Of a DNA stretch of 64,000 bases, positions 1 to 13,501 are shown piece by piece. A program made the translations under genes and the position numbers. Numbering within the stretch: position 1 is the first letter of the stretch; the number at the start of each line of letters is the position of its first letter. Origin of the DNA: Phoebastria nigripes (lineage: Eukaryota > Chordata > Aves > Procellariiformes > Diomedeidae); assembly GCA_035582835.1 (NCBI GenBank), contig JAYKAV010000467.1, positions 845,568 through 909,567 on the forward strand, written 5' to 3'. A model generated the notes under the pieces. That model was not told the DNA's origin. It did no database searches and worked only from the letters and a program-made list of their open reading frames with translations.

Positions 1-3000
1 ACACAAGTCTTTCAATTTTTTTCAGGGAAGAACAGGCATTTTAAAATATTTTCAGTTAAAATGCAGGTATTGGAAATTAAGATAAATACAATTTTTAAAC
101 TGTATTGTGTGTCTTTTGTATTTTAGGGACTTAAACTTGGGCAAAAATGCACTACTGCCAATTGTTTTTTGAGGGGAGAGAGACTGAATAATGTGGAAGA
201 GGAAAGCAATAGTTTAAAATCAGCTATTGTGTGAAGTAACAGATACTTTTTAATAGGAGATATAAAAACAGTGAAAGAACAGATTCAGAAGAAGCACAAC
301 AGGATGGGTGAGCGACATTATTCCAGAAAGAGGCAAATAATACAAGTAATTTCCAGTGAGGGCAACCCAAACTCATGGTATCCTTTTAATCGCAAAGAAA
401 GCTCATGCAATACGTGAAGGAAAGAGAGATCAGCAGTCAGTGTATCACCAGAAGTAAGAGGAAGTGGAAGCTCCAAGGAAAACGTGTGGATCCCTTCACT
501 TCCACCTGCTTAGTCTCTACTGGTGTACCTGTGCAATAAAGAATTCACGCTAAAGGTCCTTAAAAGAAGTATCTGTTGGTTTTGATGGCAGTATACACAC
601 CAAGCTTCCTGTGTGTACTAGAGGCAAGCCTCCCAGGGGAGGGGTTAAAAAATACCAGATATAGTTTATGATGAACATTTTGTTTGATTGTTTTCGAAGT
701 CATTGTTATAGATAATGAAATTCAATGAAGTATGTATGAGCCGATTGAAAAAGAATAAGATTAGCTATAAAACGAGAAGAGATACACAACTTGGCCAGAC
801 TCCAGAATGAGACAATGAATTTTCCGAAAGGGAAAAAGAAGAAAAAGGGACGAAGTTATAAACTGAAGAATAGTCATTCGATCATAAAACTTTTCAACAG
901 GAAAAGAACAGCAGTTAGAGGCCCAGTTCCAGTGAATGCTTCTGCAAAAGTCCCACTGATTGCAACAGACCAGAATTTCACTGAAGAGCCACTCCACAGA
1001 GTTCTCAGGAGTGATAGCAGGAGTGATGAAAAGAGGTGGCAAAATGACAGTGCTGGTTGTGTTTTCTTTTTTTAGGATTTGAAAAATAAGTTGCTACTAT
1101 ATGACAGTTTGTTTACACCTCAGATGACCTTTTTTTTACTAAGGGTTTCCAACAATTGCCATCCAACATGCAACTTATGTTAGCTCTAGTTGGATATAAC
1201 TCTTTTTTTTCCTAAAAGATATTGAAAAATTACTATTTTAAAGGCTACTTTTGGAAAAATTCCCATGAGAAATACAGTGTACAGTGCACATTAGTTTACA
1301 AAGCTGCTTCTTGTACCATCTGGAAAACTGCACATCATACCTTCGTGGGAAGTTTCAGTCTTTTGACATTCAGAATTGATGATTTCAAAAGGAATGTTTA
1401 CTTAGTAGAAACAAACTCGTAGTGAGCTAGTACAAGTAAAGTAGCTGAACCTTCTGCCATAAGAAATACTAAATCAGGCTTTGATTATTAGGTAAACTCT
1501 CTTAACCTCTGTGACATAAATAATGTAGCACTCTAAATCGCATCTTTATCTTAATGGCTTTCGTAACCTGTTTTAACCTTAAACACAGAACAGCGTTCTG
1601 CTTTAAATTCCATTTGGTCTAGTTTAAGAAGGACATTGTTTTTTTAACGTAAGAAGAGTGTTTTATACTTATGGGTATAGTTTTAACACCTTATCCTCTA
1701 AAACACAGTAAATGTCTGCAATGGAAAGTATAGAAAAATAAAGGGCTACATCTTAGCCAATAGGTAGGTATCAGTGATTTTAATAGTGGCACACTGATTT
1801 ACTGCAGCTGAGGATGTGACCCATAGCTTGCATTTGTTTACACAAATGTAGTAAAATATACAAAGACAACTGAATTCAAACTCATGAGTAAAAAGCTAAA
1901 TAAATACGTAAAATTAGTCAAGCAAACATGAGAAGCCATGTGTCCCTGTGAGATTAGACAAGTGGTCAAGGTAATGAAATGTGCAAGGCAAAAATGAGTG
2001 TTTCACATAACCTGCAAAGTTATCTTATAATAACACAAACCTTAAAATGGTTCATTGTCAACACAGAATGGGTTTCACAAAGAGAAATAACAGAATATTG
2101 GTGTTTTTTAAGAGGAATCAATCTCTTTTTTCAAATTGTATGATTATTTCCTTAGGAAATCATTTACTTCAACAAATTTTTATCATAATTTTTTTAAATA
2201 AAACCAACCAAACAAATCGAACAAGGGAATCAGTTCCCCAAAGCAGATCACTCCGTAGCTGAGTGCTGGCTGCACCAGCTTGTCCCAGCTTAAATGAGGC
2301 TGCAATTTTGGATTTTAAAAAAAAAAATAAATCTTGTGTACACCAAGCCCTAAGACATAAGGTATTGTAAAGATTTGACCTCCTTGCCTTGTGAAAAGCC
2401 ATGCACTGGATCATGCAGTGATTTCTCCTCTCTGTGAGAAGTGTACATCCAGCATGCTGGGGCACACATAACCCACATCATTGCATCTTGGTTTTGGCAT
2501 GTCAGGATGTGCAATTGGGAAGGACAGATGGGACTTCTGCTACAAGCTTGGCAGAATCCCTGATCTTGGTTCAGCGCTGGTGGCCCCACTTGCCGGGTGC
2601 AGGTGGGCAGTGAACTGCAGCTTGGGCTGCCCTGGTGCATCTGGCACGTGGAGTTACAGGATGGAAGAGACTGTGGTGGTGTGCTGTGTGCTGGGGAGCT
2701 CACGGTAGGAAGGTGTGTCCGGTGTATGAAATCAGACAATCTGATTTCCTCCTCAGGTCAGGTTCAGTGAAGCCAGAGCACATGCATCTTTCAGTCATCA
2801 GAGTTGTGTATTTTTTCCCTCCTGCCAGAGGTATTTCTCCTACAGAATTTCTGTCCTGTAAAACTCTGGGCAGAACTCTTAACTTCTTTTGGGATCAGGA
2901 GTTTCATGACAAAATAAAACTGAGTGTGAAGACTGCAGTGGAACCACCATCATTTGCCTTGTTCAGAGCTTGGTCTAATTCATAACATGGCAAAACAGTA

Positions 3001-5289
3001 ATTTTAAAAATCAATCGTTTCTGATTGAAGTTTGGTTTTGAATCGAAAAGCAAAGCATACCAGCTACCTTATGCTGGATCAACTTTGTTAGTATATCATC
3101 GCCAATAAACAAAATAACACTTGAACATCAGGGAAATGAAAAATGCAGGATTGAAGGGGTGGTTCCACACTATTGCTTCCTGGTGGCAATGCTGGCATAG
3201 GTTGCTCTGTCCTTGCTCTGATGACTGCAGTCATTGTTAGCCGTCTGCGTACTACCCTTCCTTTGGGGACACATGGTGATGTAGACCAGAGGACCGGACT
3301 TGTTAAAAATAACTCTGCAAAACCCAGTTATTTTTAACCTGGCTAAGTTCTCACCAGTTTATTCTGTGCCTTCATAAACAATAGCACTGGCACAGATGAG
3401 ATGGCCCCAGGGTAGGAAAGAATGGCTTGGGACAGAGTACGGATCTCTTGATGCTGGCACTGTGGCCAAGGTATGTGGCAATGCAGTCTCAGTGGAATGA
3501 CCATTCACCAGCAAAACAGAGTTTCATTAGAATTTAAGAATACATCTTTTGACCCGTAACATACTAGTGACAATCATTTTATTTGCAGCTTTGCAAAAAA
3601 AAAGTTCATATCAAAGTCCAACTGCACTTTCAGTGAAATGTACAACAGTGGGGGAACATGTGCTAAACACTAGGCTCTTGGTTGCCATAGGAATAGTTTT
3701 CTAATAAATGGAAACTGGTCAGTCCTTGTGTTACAAAATTAGCTCTACTCAGACTGATTCTTTAAATGCTAACTCTTTAAGGCAGATTCCAATAAATCTT
3801 GATATTGGTACTTTAAAGGTGATATAGCTTAGACAATTGCCAGCTTTGACTGTGGATAGGTAAAGACCTAAGTAGTTTAAAGTCTTTGAGCTCTTCCTTG
3901 AAGACTAAGAGATATAAACTCTCTCTCTCCCATCCCTTCATGTTGAAGGAGAAAAATATCACAGCAGAGTCTAAAAGAATATGTATAGATCAAGAGTGGG
4001 AGAAGCACATAAAAAGTGTTTGAAGACAACAAGACAAGACAGGTTCAACTGACCGAAGAACTCTGATGTCTCTACGTGTTACGGATCACAAATCTGAACT
4101 GGCACAAGCCTGCTTTTGAGGACATCGCTGAAGTTTAATAAATAGCATGTATATCAGGATCTAACAATTCTTTCAGCAATCCACACAACTACTCTTGCCA
4201 TCAACCTCTGTGTGCCAGCAAACAAGTTTTTAGATTTAACAGAAAGTCACAAGAAAATGATTGGCAGAATATGACAATCATTAGAAAAGCAAACGGAAAG
4301 AAAAATTACTCAGATTAATTTCCATCTATTCCAAAGAAACCCAAGACTATAGCTGGAAACGACGATCCCTTTCTTGAGTGCTGCATGTAGCTTGTTTAAT
4401 AAACAATAAATGTTGGAGCCAGCCAACAGGAAGCTCAGCTTGCCACTGCGGTCTAATGAAATGCTTTGAACTACAGGCAATATGCACACCCAAATTACAT
4501 ACTGCCATACTCACAATATTTGAGCTGCTCCACAATGCAGAAGCCAATTATTCTTGGCAAGCATCCTCATCATGCCTTCCAGCTCCCCATCATTCACATG
4601 TGCAGTAGTGCCACATCAAAAGAACCCAGCCATGAATTCTATAAATCCTTACAGATGAAGATCAAGTGGAAAAAATACTCAACCTTTTGGCGCAAGTAAG
4701 ATTTCGAATAGTGTAGCATTCATCTGCTCAGAGGTGTTATCAGTATAGCTCTTTGCAAGAAAGAAGAATAGCTAAAAATTCAGTTTAGATAAACCTATGA
4801 TGCTTATCAGTCTAATAATGACTTTTTGTTATACTACAGAGCAATAATGTGAGGCAGTGGGAAATATGAATTACATTAAATGAAAAAATCAAATATATAA
4901 CTTTTTATGGACTTTTCTTGTACATTTCTATAGAAGCTTGGTCACTAGTTGGTGTCAGCTGGATTAATTACACATACTATAAAAAGTCACAAGAAATTAA
5001 CAACTGAACTTGAAGTCTCTAGTGCTACTTAGTGCAGAGCATTGCATTAAGAGACAGTCCATGACTAAAATATCCATATTCCAACAGACAGAGAAGCACA
5101 GAGGGGCAAAATGAGTTGCCCAAGTCTATACTGTATACCTTGTCTGTCCCACAACTGTGACCAGAAGGCAGGTCTCTGAAACGCAGTCCAGGATTCCACC
5201 TAGGAATCACACTGCCCCAGAAGTGATTAAAAATGGTTCACAGGTACACTGTTAGTTTCAAAATCTTCTATTTTCTTTCATAAAACAAG

Positions 5290-5379
5290 AATCATTTTGG
5301 GGCACAATTTGACTTGCAGCTCCAGTTACGCAATAATCATTTTGGGGCAAAATTTGACTTGCAGCTCAAGTTAATATGG
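5290..5379. repeat. 45-bp tandem duplication (two copies)
   Basis: Two adjacent units of 45 bp both begin aatcattttggggc and share caatttgacttgcagctc-like cores with a few mismatches, mainly at the 3' end. This is a local slippage or unequal-exchange duplication in intron sequence, diverged enough to be old. Confidence 0.9.
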
Positions 5380-6227
5380 TAGTGACGACAAGCTCTCAGA
5401 GAAAATAAAAGACGTATCTAACTCAAGTGTTCGATAACACTGCACCACCAAGGGCTGTGATACTTGAATGACAGTCTTCAATGTACCCAAAAGAGGAAAA
5501 TGTTATGCTTGGGAAGGGAGCAAGTGTTCCATTTATATCTGCTGCAATAAATAAGAATATAGGAGCTTTCCAGTTGAGGCAGCTAGGGAATCAAATTAAA
5601 GAATTAAGATCCGCTTGCTTATCATACGAAAAACTTCACTGTTAGCAAAACAGTTAAGTGGAAGAAAGAATTCCTGAAGGAAGAGAATGTGAGAAGAAAT
5701 GCATCTCTATAGAATTCAGAAGGAATATAATATACTTCTTGGGCTGCCTGTGTGCTAACGAAGGCCGCAACTTGGTGATACAATTAGTGGCTTACAAGAG
5801 TCATCAGCCAGCAGTCCTGCGTCAGGCCTGAAAAACAGCAAAGTTTGGGCAAAGAACAGAAACACATTGGTGCCACATAGGTAATTTTAAAGGGGACTGT
5901 GCAATTAGCTCTGCCAGAAAACAAAACTTATTACTAGGAAAGCAAGGACATCAAGATTATAAGCTTTTAACCAATACAACCAACACAACAAAAGCCCTCA
6001 GATGCTTGGGCTATGCAGCCAAATGTGACACAGAAGGTAGCTGCTGAAAGAAAAGCATTCCTAAAGGAAGCTTGTTCTCTGTTGTTCCATGGAGAAATTC
6101 GAAGTGCAAGAAAACAGATAGTCGATTTTCTCAGTTTTGTAGTATTTTTCTTAAATTCTAAATTATCATTTCATGAGAAACAGATTAAACTTACTTCAGC
6201 AAAATTCCTAGCGTTTGCTAACACCTG

Positions 6228-6249
6228 GTTTTATATTTAAATATAAAAC
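6228..6249. repeat. Perfect 22-bp AT-rich palindrome
   Basis: The sequence GTTTTATATTT is followed directly by its exact reverse complement, so there is no loop. It could extrude as a small cruciform; it may equally be chance in AT-rich DNA. Confidence 0.85.
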
Positions 6250-9200
6250 TATACTTTTATAATGTATCACTTAAGCAGGCATTGGCTGTTGGATGGGGTA
6301 CGAGCACATTGAACTCAACAGTGAAGCATGAGGCCAAAACCCAGGTGTTTCTTGGAATCGGGGACTGTATTCAGCTAATCCACCACAAATGCAGCTCCTA
6401 CCAACTGAAACTGGTCCTGAATCAAATAATTGGAGATAGAAAGTTTTATTATCCTGTTACAAACTCCCAAATGATTCAGTCCTAACACACACTGGGGCAT
6501 AGCTAAAGCACATTCCATGGGATTAGTAATTCATATTTTAAATGTTTTTGGAACTTTACAGACAACTGATACCCAAAACAAAAAGGCTGTCATGGGGCAG
6601 CACAGAACCACTGTATTTGACATCGTAACTCCCACAGACGACCGCAGCAATGGGGTATGTCCTTAGATCCTCACACTTGGCAATGTCCTGAAACAAGACT
6701 AAGGTTAATCCTCCCAGACTCTCAGATTCACTCATAGTTTCTCTCCTACTTTAATACAAATGAGAGCAGTTTTGGTTTATTCATGATTTGAAAGAATTCA
6801 GATTACTTCTATGTACTATTTTAAACAAACAAATAATTGAGCTTGTATCTTTAACAGTAGTTTCTTTTTAGCATTAAACTGAAATCACAGCTCTAATTGC
6901 TCCCAAAATTCAGCGAGTTTAGGATTCTCTTACTGTATTTTCTTCCTGCTTTTTACACAGACCATTGGTTTATGCTCCCTACACATAAACTGTAAAGGAT
7001 TTCACTGCACTACTCTCCTTTACAAATCCCCATTCAGAAGCACTGCACAATGTGCCCAGATTAGCATTTTTTATCACTATAAATACACTGGTGTAATGAC
7101 ACTTAGTTAAAGTCTTTGATATGCATAAACGTTCAGAACCACTCACCCAAATTCACCCCATCCACAGCAACAAAGTGTGTGAAGCCAGTTAGTGGTGGGA
7201 CGTTGGAGAAGAACCAAACCCTTGCCCCACGCTGTCATTTAAAGATCTGATACCAGAAAATGGTTTACCACTGTGCACCTGCACGCATAAATTCAGTCTA
7301 CCCTGTCATGTCTTACTAACTCAATATATAAGCCTCCTTTACACAAACACCTAATTACAAATCTCCATGAACATCCATGATTAGTGTATGTCTGAGTTTA
7401 ACATTAATTTCTCCTTTGCCTCGATTATAAATATCCTTTTAAAAGGATTTTAACTTCCATTATTTCACCCTTCTTTTGATGAAAGACTGAAATACAAATT
7501 CTCACCAAAGAAGTACAAACTCTTCTTCAAGTTCCTGCACGCCAGCCACACCATGCACAAATTAAGGCTTTCACGGAAGGCTAGTTCTGCTTATTTATTT
7601 GTTAAGCAGACTATAATTAAACAGAGAAACTATAGCACAAATATACTTTTCTGATTCCACATGGTGCCTCCTTCACTCTGTGGAAGATTCCTAACAAACC
7701 AGTGCATGCTGCAATATAATTAAAATTAAAAATCCCACAACAACTATTACGACACTAATGAGGTAAAGAATAATGTCAGCCAACATCCTCTGGTAAGAAA
7801 GTTGAAAGAGTAAGGGAGAGGATATATATAATGTCAACAGACTTCAAAGAGAGTGCCAAGTTCAAATGTAAACAAATGTAAAGCACTAGCAATAAAATTT
7901 AAATTAGTGGTTTGCAGTGATGTCATCTAGCAGTCTAATGTCAGGCCCGAAGAAAACAAGATACAGGCAGTGGGGTGAAGCACATTTGTCCAAAGTCCAC
8001 AAGAAACGACTGTTTTCCCCACACAATTGAATAAAAAAACCCCAAACCGAACAAATAAAAGCAGTACCCAGCGCAGGATGCTTATTAATTTTTTAAAAGC
8101 TATCACTCTGTAAGTGGCAGTGTATTCAAATATTTCTTTTTTTTTCTGCTTTGTCTATTGGAACTCGCTGACACAAAGCGACTTTTTTGTTACAGTTAAC
8201 GTAGTCCCATGCACATAGCGTTGATGGAACAAAGAGATATTATGTTTTCTTTCAGTTGCATTTTTAATGTTCAGATAAAGTACCTAGAAAAAAAGAGTGT
8301 TTTATTATTTTATTACCAAGTAAAATAGAAATGTGACCTTTAAAAAACTCTCTATAACAACCTTAGTGGATGCCTAACAATTTTTCATTGTTGAACATTT
8401 TCTGAGCTATTCAATTACCTTACTGAAAATACTTACAAAACCTGTATATTATGCTTTTATGTCATATATTTCTTTTATTGGAAATTATGCAAAAAACAGA
8501 ACTATTTACTAGATATTCTAGTATTCTACCACTATGAGAAGTCACAAATAAAAATTAAATACGGAGTTTTTATTCTTACAGATTTCTTGAATTCAGGGTG
8601 AGCATCATTTAATGACGGCACAGCCCCATTCGTTATTAATCTTTAAATGAAGTCACCAAAGAACCTTAAATTGTACAACTGGCTAATGATGGGGCACAGG
8701 CTTTCTAATTTTCCTCAAGATACTGCCAAAAAGACCCTAGATACTATTGTTTGTATCGATTAAGTGTAACTCACTTCAGGCTTTAAAACCTATTGCTTTT
8801 GCTTCTCATGTTGTTAGCATTGATTTGCAGAACCTAATAGTTCAGGCTTGCACAGGCAAATCTGGAAAATAAATAGCTCCTGTAATGAACATGTGTTAAC
8901 CTGTTCAGAGAACATCTACAGCGTATAACTTGCCTACTTTGCCTTCCATCAGTAGGAGAGCTGTAAAAATCAATGCAATTGCAGTAAAAGTAACAAAGAG
9001 CATCATTAAGGTACAAAGAAACATGCTTATTAGATGCTGCTTAGAAATAATTTTAGAGCTTGATAAAGAAGATACCCAGCAGGTGCTGCACGGCAGCAGG
9101 ACCTGGCAAATGGAGGTACCAGCAGTCATGACTCAAATGATGACTTCCATCAAGACAACAGATAACACAATAGATGTAAAACTCCAGGTAAATATGGATA

Positions 9201-9777
9201 TAGATCTGAACTTTGCAACTCGTTCAGTCTCTGTATTCATGACATTATTCACGACACCCCTCTTCTGGCTACTTCTTTTCCAGTGTGCCAAAAATAAGCT
9301 ATTTACATTAGGTTTTAAGTACTTTACAAGCTGTCTCCTCCCAATCTCATTCCTCATTCAGCCCTGAGACATTATTTTCCCTCACTGATAGGTCACTATA
9401 CCTTTAAACTGACATATTTGCAGTTCTCCTGTCTTGCTTTCACACATGCAGGATCTTGTCTATATGTTAGCAAATCTGCCTCATTTTCAATGAAATTATG
9501 TCCCTAAATTCTCCATTGCTGTGATGCATCCAAAACCTTGATAAGAATGAGACTGCTGCTGTGTTGGGTCCATTGTTTCTCATGCTAAATAATACTGTCA
9601 ATATTTTTTTTCCCTCATAATCCATCACCTCATTCCCTTCTTCTGAATCTACCCATCTCTAGCCTTCTGCCTTTACATTATAAATAAAAACCTCTTTGAG
9701 ACAATAGACCACTAGTTACAGCTTACCAGTACAAGTCCCAGCCTAGGCCTGGGGCTCCTTGGTGGTACAGTAGTACT

Positions 9778-9800
9778 GACAATGAAATGACAATGAAATG
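9778..9800. repeat. 11-bp tandem duplication
   Basis: GACAATGAAAT occurs twice in direct succession, followed by one more matching base. This is a simple replication-slippage duplication. Confidence 0.85.
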
Positions 9801-12800
9801 TTGACATTTTTCTTAAGTTTGGGAATGTTTGGATATATGCATCATCTATAACCCGGTAAACAAGGCTTCTCTTTCTTGTTGTTAAATCAGTGATGGCAAC
9901 ACTTAAGAAAATCAGAGTGTAGACTCAATCATCTTCAGAAATACTGAAAAATCCCATTTTAAAAAGTGTATCATAAGCTGCAACTTGTAAATTCTTCTGA
10001 TACTAAAATATTTACTGTACTTCAGACTTCAGCCAGGGAGTCCTGACCCTGCAAACTTTAATCAGATGACAAAAATATGACAGCCTAACATCTTTAGTAT
10101 TTTGACATGTGCACGCGGAAGGTCCACCTGACCTCATTGCCTCTGTAGCTGCCTTTGTATTTCTAATTGTGTAACAGAGGATAAATATTCAACATCCAGA
10201 TTTAAAAATAAATCTTCTAGGACACTTTATTAAGTGTTGACCATGTTCTAGATATAAGAATCTGCACAGGATGGAATTGGTGGAGGAAACAATGTACAGA
10301 AATTATATACGTGCTCATTATTTGCCAAAGTTGACTATATCAATTATCTTTTTTTACAGGATATTTTTTAAATAATATGCAGATTTTTCACTGTAAATGT
10401 CAATCCTTTAAGAAAAACTAAGAGTGTTTAAGAGTCTGAATCTGAAAGGCCACAAAACAGCACTGTGCTGTTGTCTTTCAAAACCGCATTGATACCAGAA
10501 ATGTTGCATCACGAAAAAATCCAGGACACTTGCAAGACTCACCAGTTGCAAGAAAGCTGCTCTGCAAACTTCCCTGAAGGTGACTCTGCTGCACCTGCTG
10601 CACAGAATGGCAACCGCTCCATGCAGCAGCTCAGGCTGGAGCCAGCAGACCGCCAAAGGCCACGTGAAAGGACTAATCTTTTGTAACCTTGATCGATGTT
10701 GGCTGACTAGTCCCGGGAAACACAGTCAGGCCTCTGCTTCTGTGACTCACACCTTTATTACAGTATATTTTTACTAGTTAAATTGATCAGGCTGCACCAT
10801 ACATACTACCTTGTGTATTAATAATGTACACTTAATCTGCAACTTTATCACTGGGGTACATTTTATTACACGAAGTGATGTAAATACAACCACTCCCATT
10901 CCTGGTAGCTCTTATACCTTTATGATACTCATAAAAATATATGCCTGCATTGTGATGTTTCGAGCAATATATCAGAAATAAGAAAGATAAAAGCCAATAA
11001 TGAATTAATGCTTTGCTATCTAATTCAATAATGCACAAACAACCCATGGTAAGGATTACAGACCAAGGCAGAGTCAGTCTAGACTTAGTTCAAGGACAGC
11101 TCAATTACAATAGAACTACTGTAACAATTAATGTACATTGCAATAGTTCTGATACAGTCTAAGGATTTTAGATCATAAATGAAATCAGGTTATGCACCAA
11201 ATAAAGGAGTATGGGTAATACCACTTGTATTGTCCTTAGTTGAGTTATTTCATGGAGCAGAATATCTACATGCAGGAAATTTGTCATTAAAGGGTTTTAG
11301 GCAAATCCCTTTGGAGAAATACAGAAAGTATCACTGTACATCATCTCTTTTTTTTATACATATCTGTCCTGTTTCTAAGAGATTTTATGGATTACTGAGC
11401 AAATACGTATGATACTCATACAGTATCAGATACATGATGTATAGGGTTAAGCTGAAGACAGCTATAAAAGCAACTAGGAAAATGAAATAGGAGCTAAGCA
11501 AGCTCAGAGTGTTTTACAATGGGTCATGTGTCCTTAGCAAATAGGGGCATTCTGATTTCAGGGCAACCACTGCTCTCTGAGAAATTAGTTAGAAAGTATT
11601 TCATTTAAGTGAATTCACCCCCACATCCATAAGGCTATGGAAACTTAATCATCTTAAGCAGCATTCAGTTATAACCCAGTTATAGATTGCCACAGTCAGA
11701 CAGGCACAGATTGTTTCTTTTAGCTACGTTTTCTAGACTGTCTCATAATGCGTCCACTTTTCATTCTGAAAATGGGAGCTGTTTCACACCACTAACATGT
11801 GGATTTTCAGAGGTCGCAGTGACACGTCCAAAGTCAACAGAGGGAAAGGCACGCGGAGTTAAAAAATCCTCTAAGCAGATTGCTGACCCCAAGGCTTAGG
11901 AGGAAAGGAGTTTTTTTGATCACCTGTTGATGTTCTGGATAAGGGCAATTTGCCTCTTTCCTGACACTATTGCTGTATAACACCGTAATTAGTGGCTCTT
12001 GGGTGGACTTGGAGGACAGAATTCTCACTCACTACACAGCCTCCCAAAATCTTCAGAAATGTAGAACACCCCTGTATGTCTTTATGTGCAGTACCATAAC
12101 ATAATCCCAGCCTAAAACAGAGAAATGTGTCATCCTACTGATGCTCTCTCACTGGAAGCCTGTTTTTCAGCATGTATTGAGGGGGAGGGGCATTGCAATT
12201 ACCCAACATCAAGAAAGGGATAAAGCCATAAATAAGATTAAATGGAACAGCTATAAATCTGATGGAGTTAAGTCAGAGATGTCGAGATTTGCTTGCAGAT
12301 AGAAAAACACATCTCATTTTGATTTGACGCTTACTTTACACAGAAATAATTGATGACTCTGATGACTTTATGGGGATACTGATGGATTAGGGAAAATTCA
12401 GGTACAGTAAATACAAAAATATTTCTACCGTGTGTGAAAGTGCTTCAATCTCTACCATGGCAACCACAGAGTATTTTTAAGGCAACTCCAGTTAACAGAC
12501 TTTGTTTTCTTCCCCACCAGAAACACAAACTTACAGGAGCGTCTAAAACTGCTCTCTCCCTTAGAGATCTATGTAGCTACGAAAAACGGTCCATCAACAC
12601 GATCACATAGGTTTCAAGTGCTGTAGAACTAGGCTGCAAAATACAGTGGGCCGAACCGGTGACACAGCTCAGGCAATTCGCTCCCCGTCTTTAAGTTCAC
12701 AAGAAAAATCTGCTCTCCGGCCGGCCTGCCTGCGGCAGCACCCCCTCCGCCGCCGCCCAGCCTTTCCGAGCGGGGGGCGCTGGCCCGGCAGGCAGAGCCT

Positions 12801-13310
12801 GCCTCGCCCTGGCCCGTGCCGGCAGCCGCAGGCCGCGGTTGGGCTGCCCGCAGCCGTGCTGTCGTTCCTCGCCAGAGAGCGCCCGGAGCTTGGCTCCGCG
12901 CAGCGCCGCGGGAGGCTTTGTCTCGGCGGTCAGTACCGCCAGGTACCCGCTTCAGGGCTTCTTCCTGGAAACCTACTCGTCGCGCCTTTTTTGTATTAAG
13001 CCCGGTTTCACTATCCACGTGTAATTATTTCAAGTGATTCAGCACGCAAATGAAAGCACTAACTCGGTTTTGCTTGGTGGCCCGGCGCGCCCCTGCAGCA
13101 CGCGGGCGGTACGGTTCATTTCGCTAAGGGGGGGATATCGCCCTAAACGGCATTTCTCGGGCGAGTTCTAGTTTCTGCTGGAGTTCTGCCCCCTCCGGAG
13201 AGGCGGCGGAGCGTGCCCGCCGCTGCGAGCGCCCCCCNCCACGCCCGCGGGCAGCGGCGCTGCGGGCGGGCCCGGGCCGGCAGCCTCCCCCCCCGCCGCT
13301 GCCGCCTCGC

Positions 13311-13318
13311 TGACGTCA
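13311..13318. promoter_or_regulatory. Perfect palindromic cAMP response element (CRE)
   Basis: The octamer TGACGTCA lies inside the CpG island, next to the GC-richest stretch. CREB/ATF proteins bind this full palindrome, and PKA activates CREB. In a PDE4D intronic promoter this would let cAMP induce the enzyme that destroys cAMP. The motif match is exact; its use is inferred. Confidence 0.65.
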
Positions 13319-13477
13319 ATGGCATTCTTATCGCGCCGCCGGCGACAGGAGCAGCAGCCCTCAGAGGCCGCTCGCGCACGGCGCTCCCCGGCCGCCGCCA
13401 AGCTGCGGAGTGGAGCCGGTGGCAGACGAGGCTCTGAAGGGCTTTCTCGTGAGGTGCGGGGGGCTCCTCCTGGCAGC

Positions 13478-13501
13478 CGGCGGCGGCGGCGGCGGCGGCG
13501 G
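13478..13501. repeat. (CGG)8 trinucleotide repeat
   Basis: Eight uninterrupted CGG units lie inside the CpG island. This is the usual setting for such repeats (5' UTR or promoter) and they are often length-polymorphic. Confidence 0.9.

Larger units (their letters stand above)
1..12629. other. PDE4D intron, distal part: no gene seen
   Basis: This is AT-rich sequence with only short, non-conserved open frames on either strand. I looked for the UCR2 exon peptides (EELDWCLDQLETLQTR and neighbours) and for short-isoform first-exon peptides on the minus strand and found none. The supported content is a 45-bp tandem duplication (5,290), a perfect palindrome (6,228) and an 11-bp duplication (9,778). 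The sequence belongs to the intron that follows the LR1 exon and continues left of the window. Confidence 0.75.

Noticed and set aside
2169..2985. Overlapping short frames on both strands near 2.2-3.0 kb as a small gene
   Set aside because: No conserved peptide, no shared codon pattern and no splice structure; ordinary intron.
8905..9367. Hydrophobic frames on both strands near 9 kb as a membrane protein exon
   Set aside because: The frames overlap antisense, with no homology I recognise and no consistent splice sites.
12629..13018. 129-codon minus-strand frame in the CpG island as a PDE4D1 first exon
   Set aside because: The peptide does not resemble the short-isoform N-terminus, and I found no strong donor that would join it in phase to UCR2.
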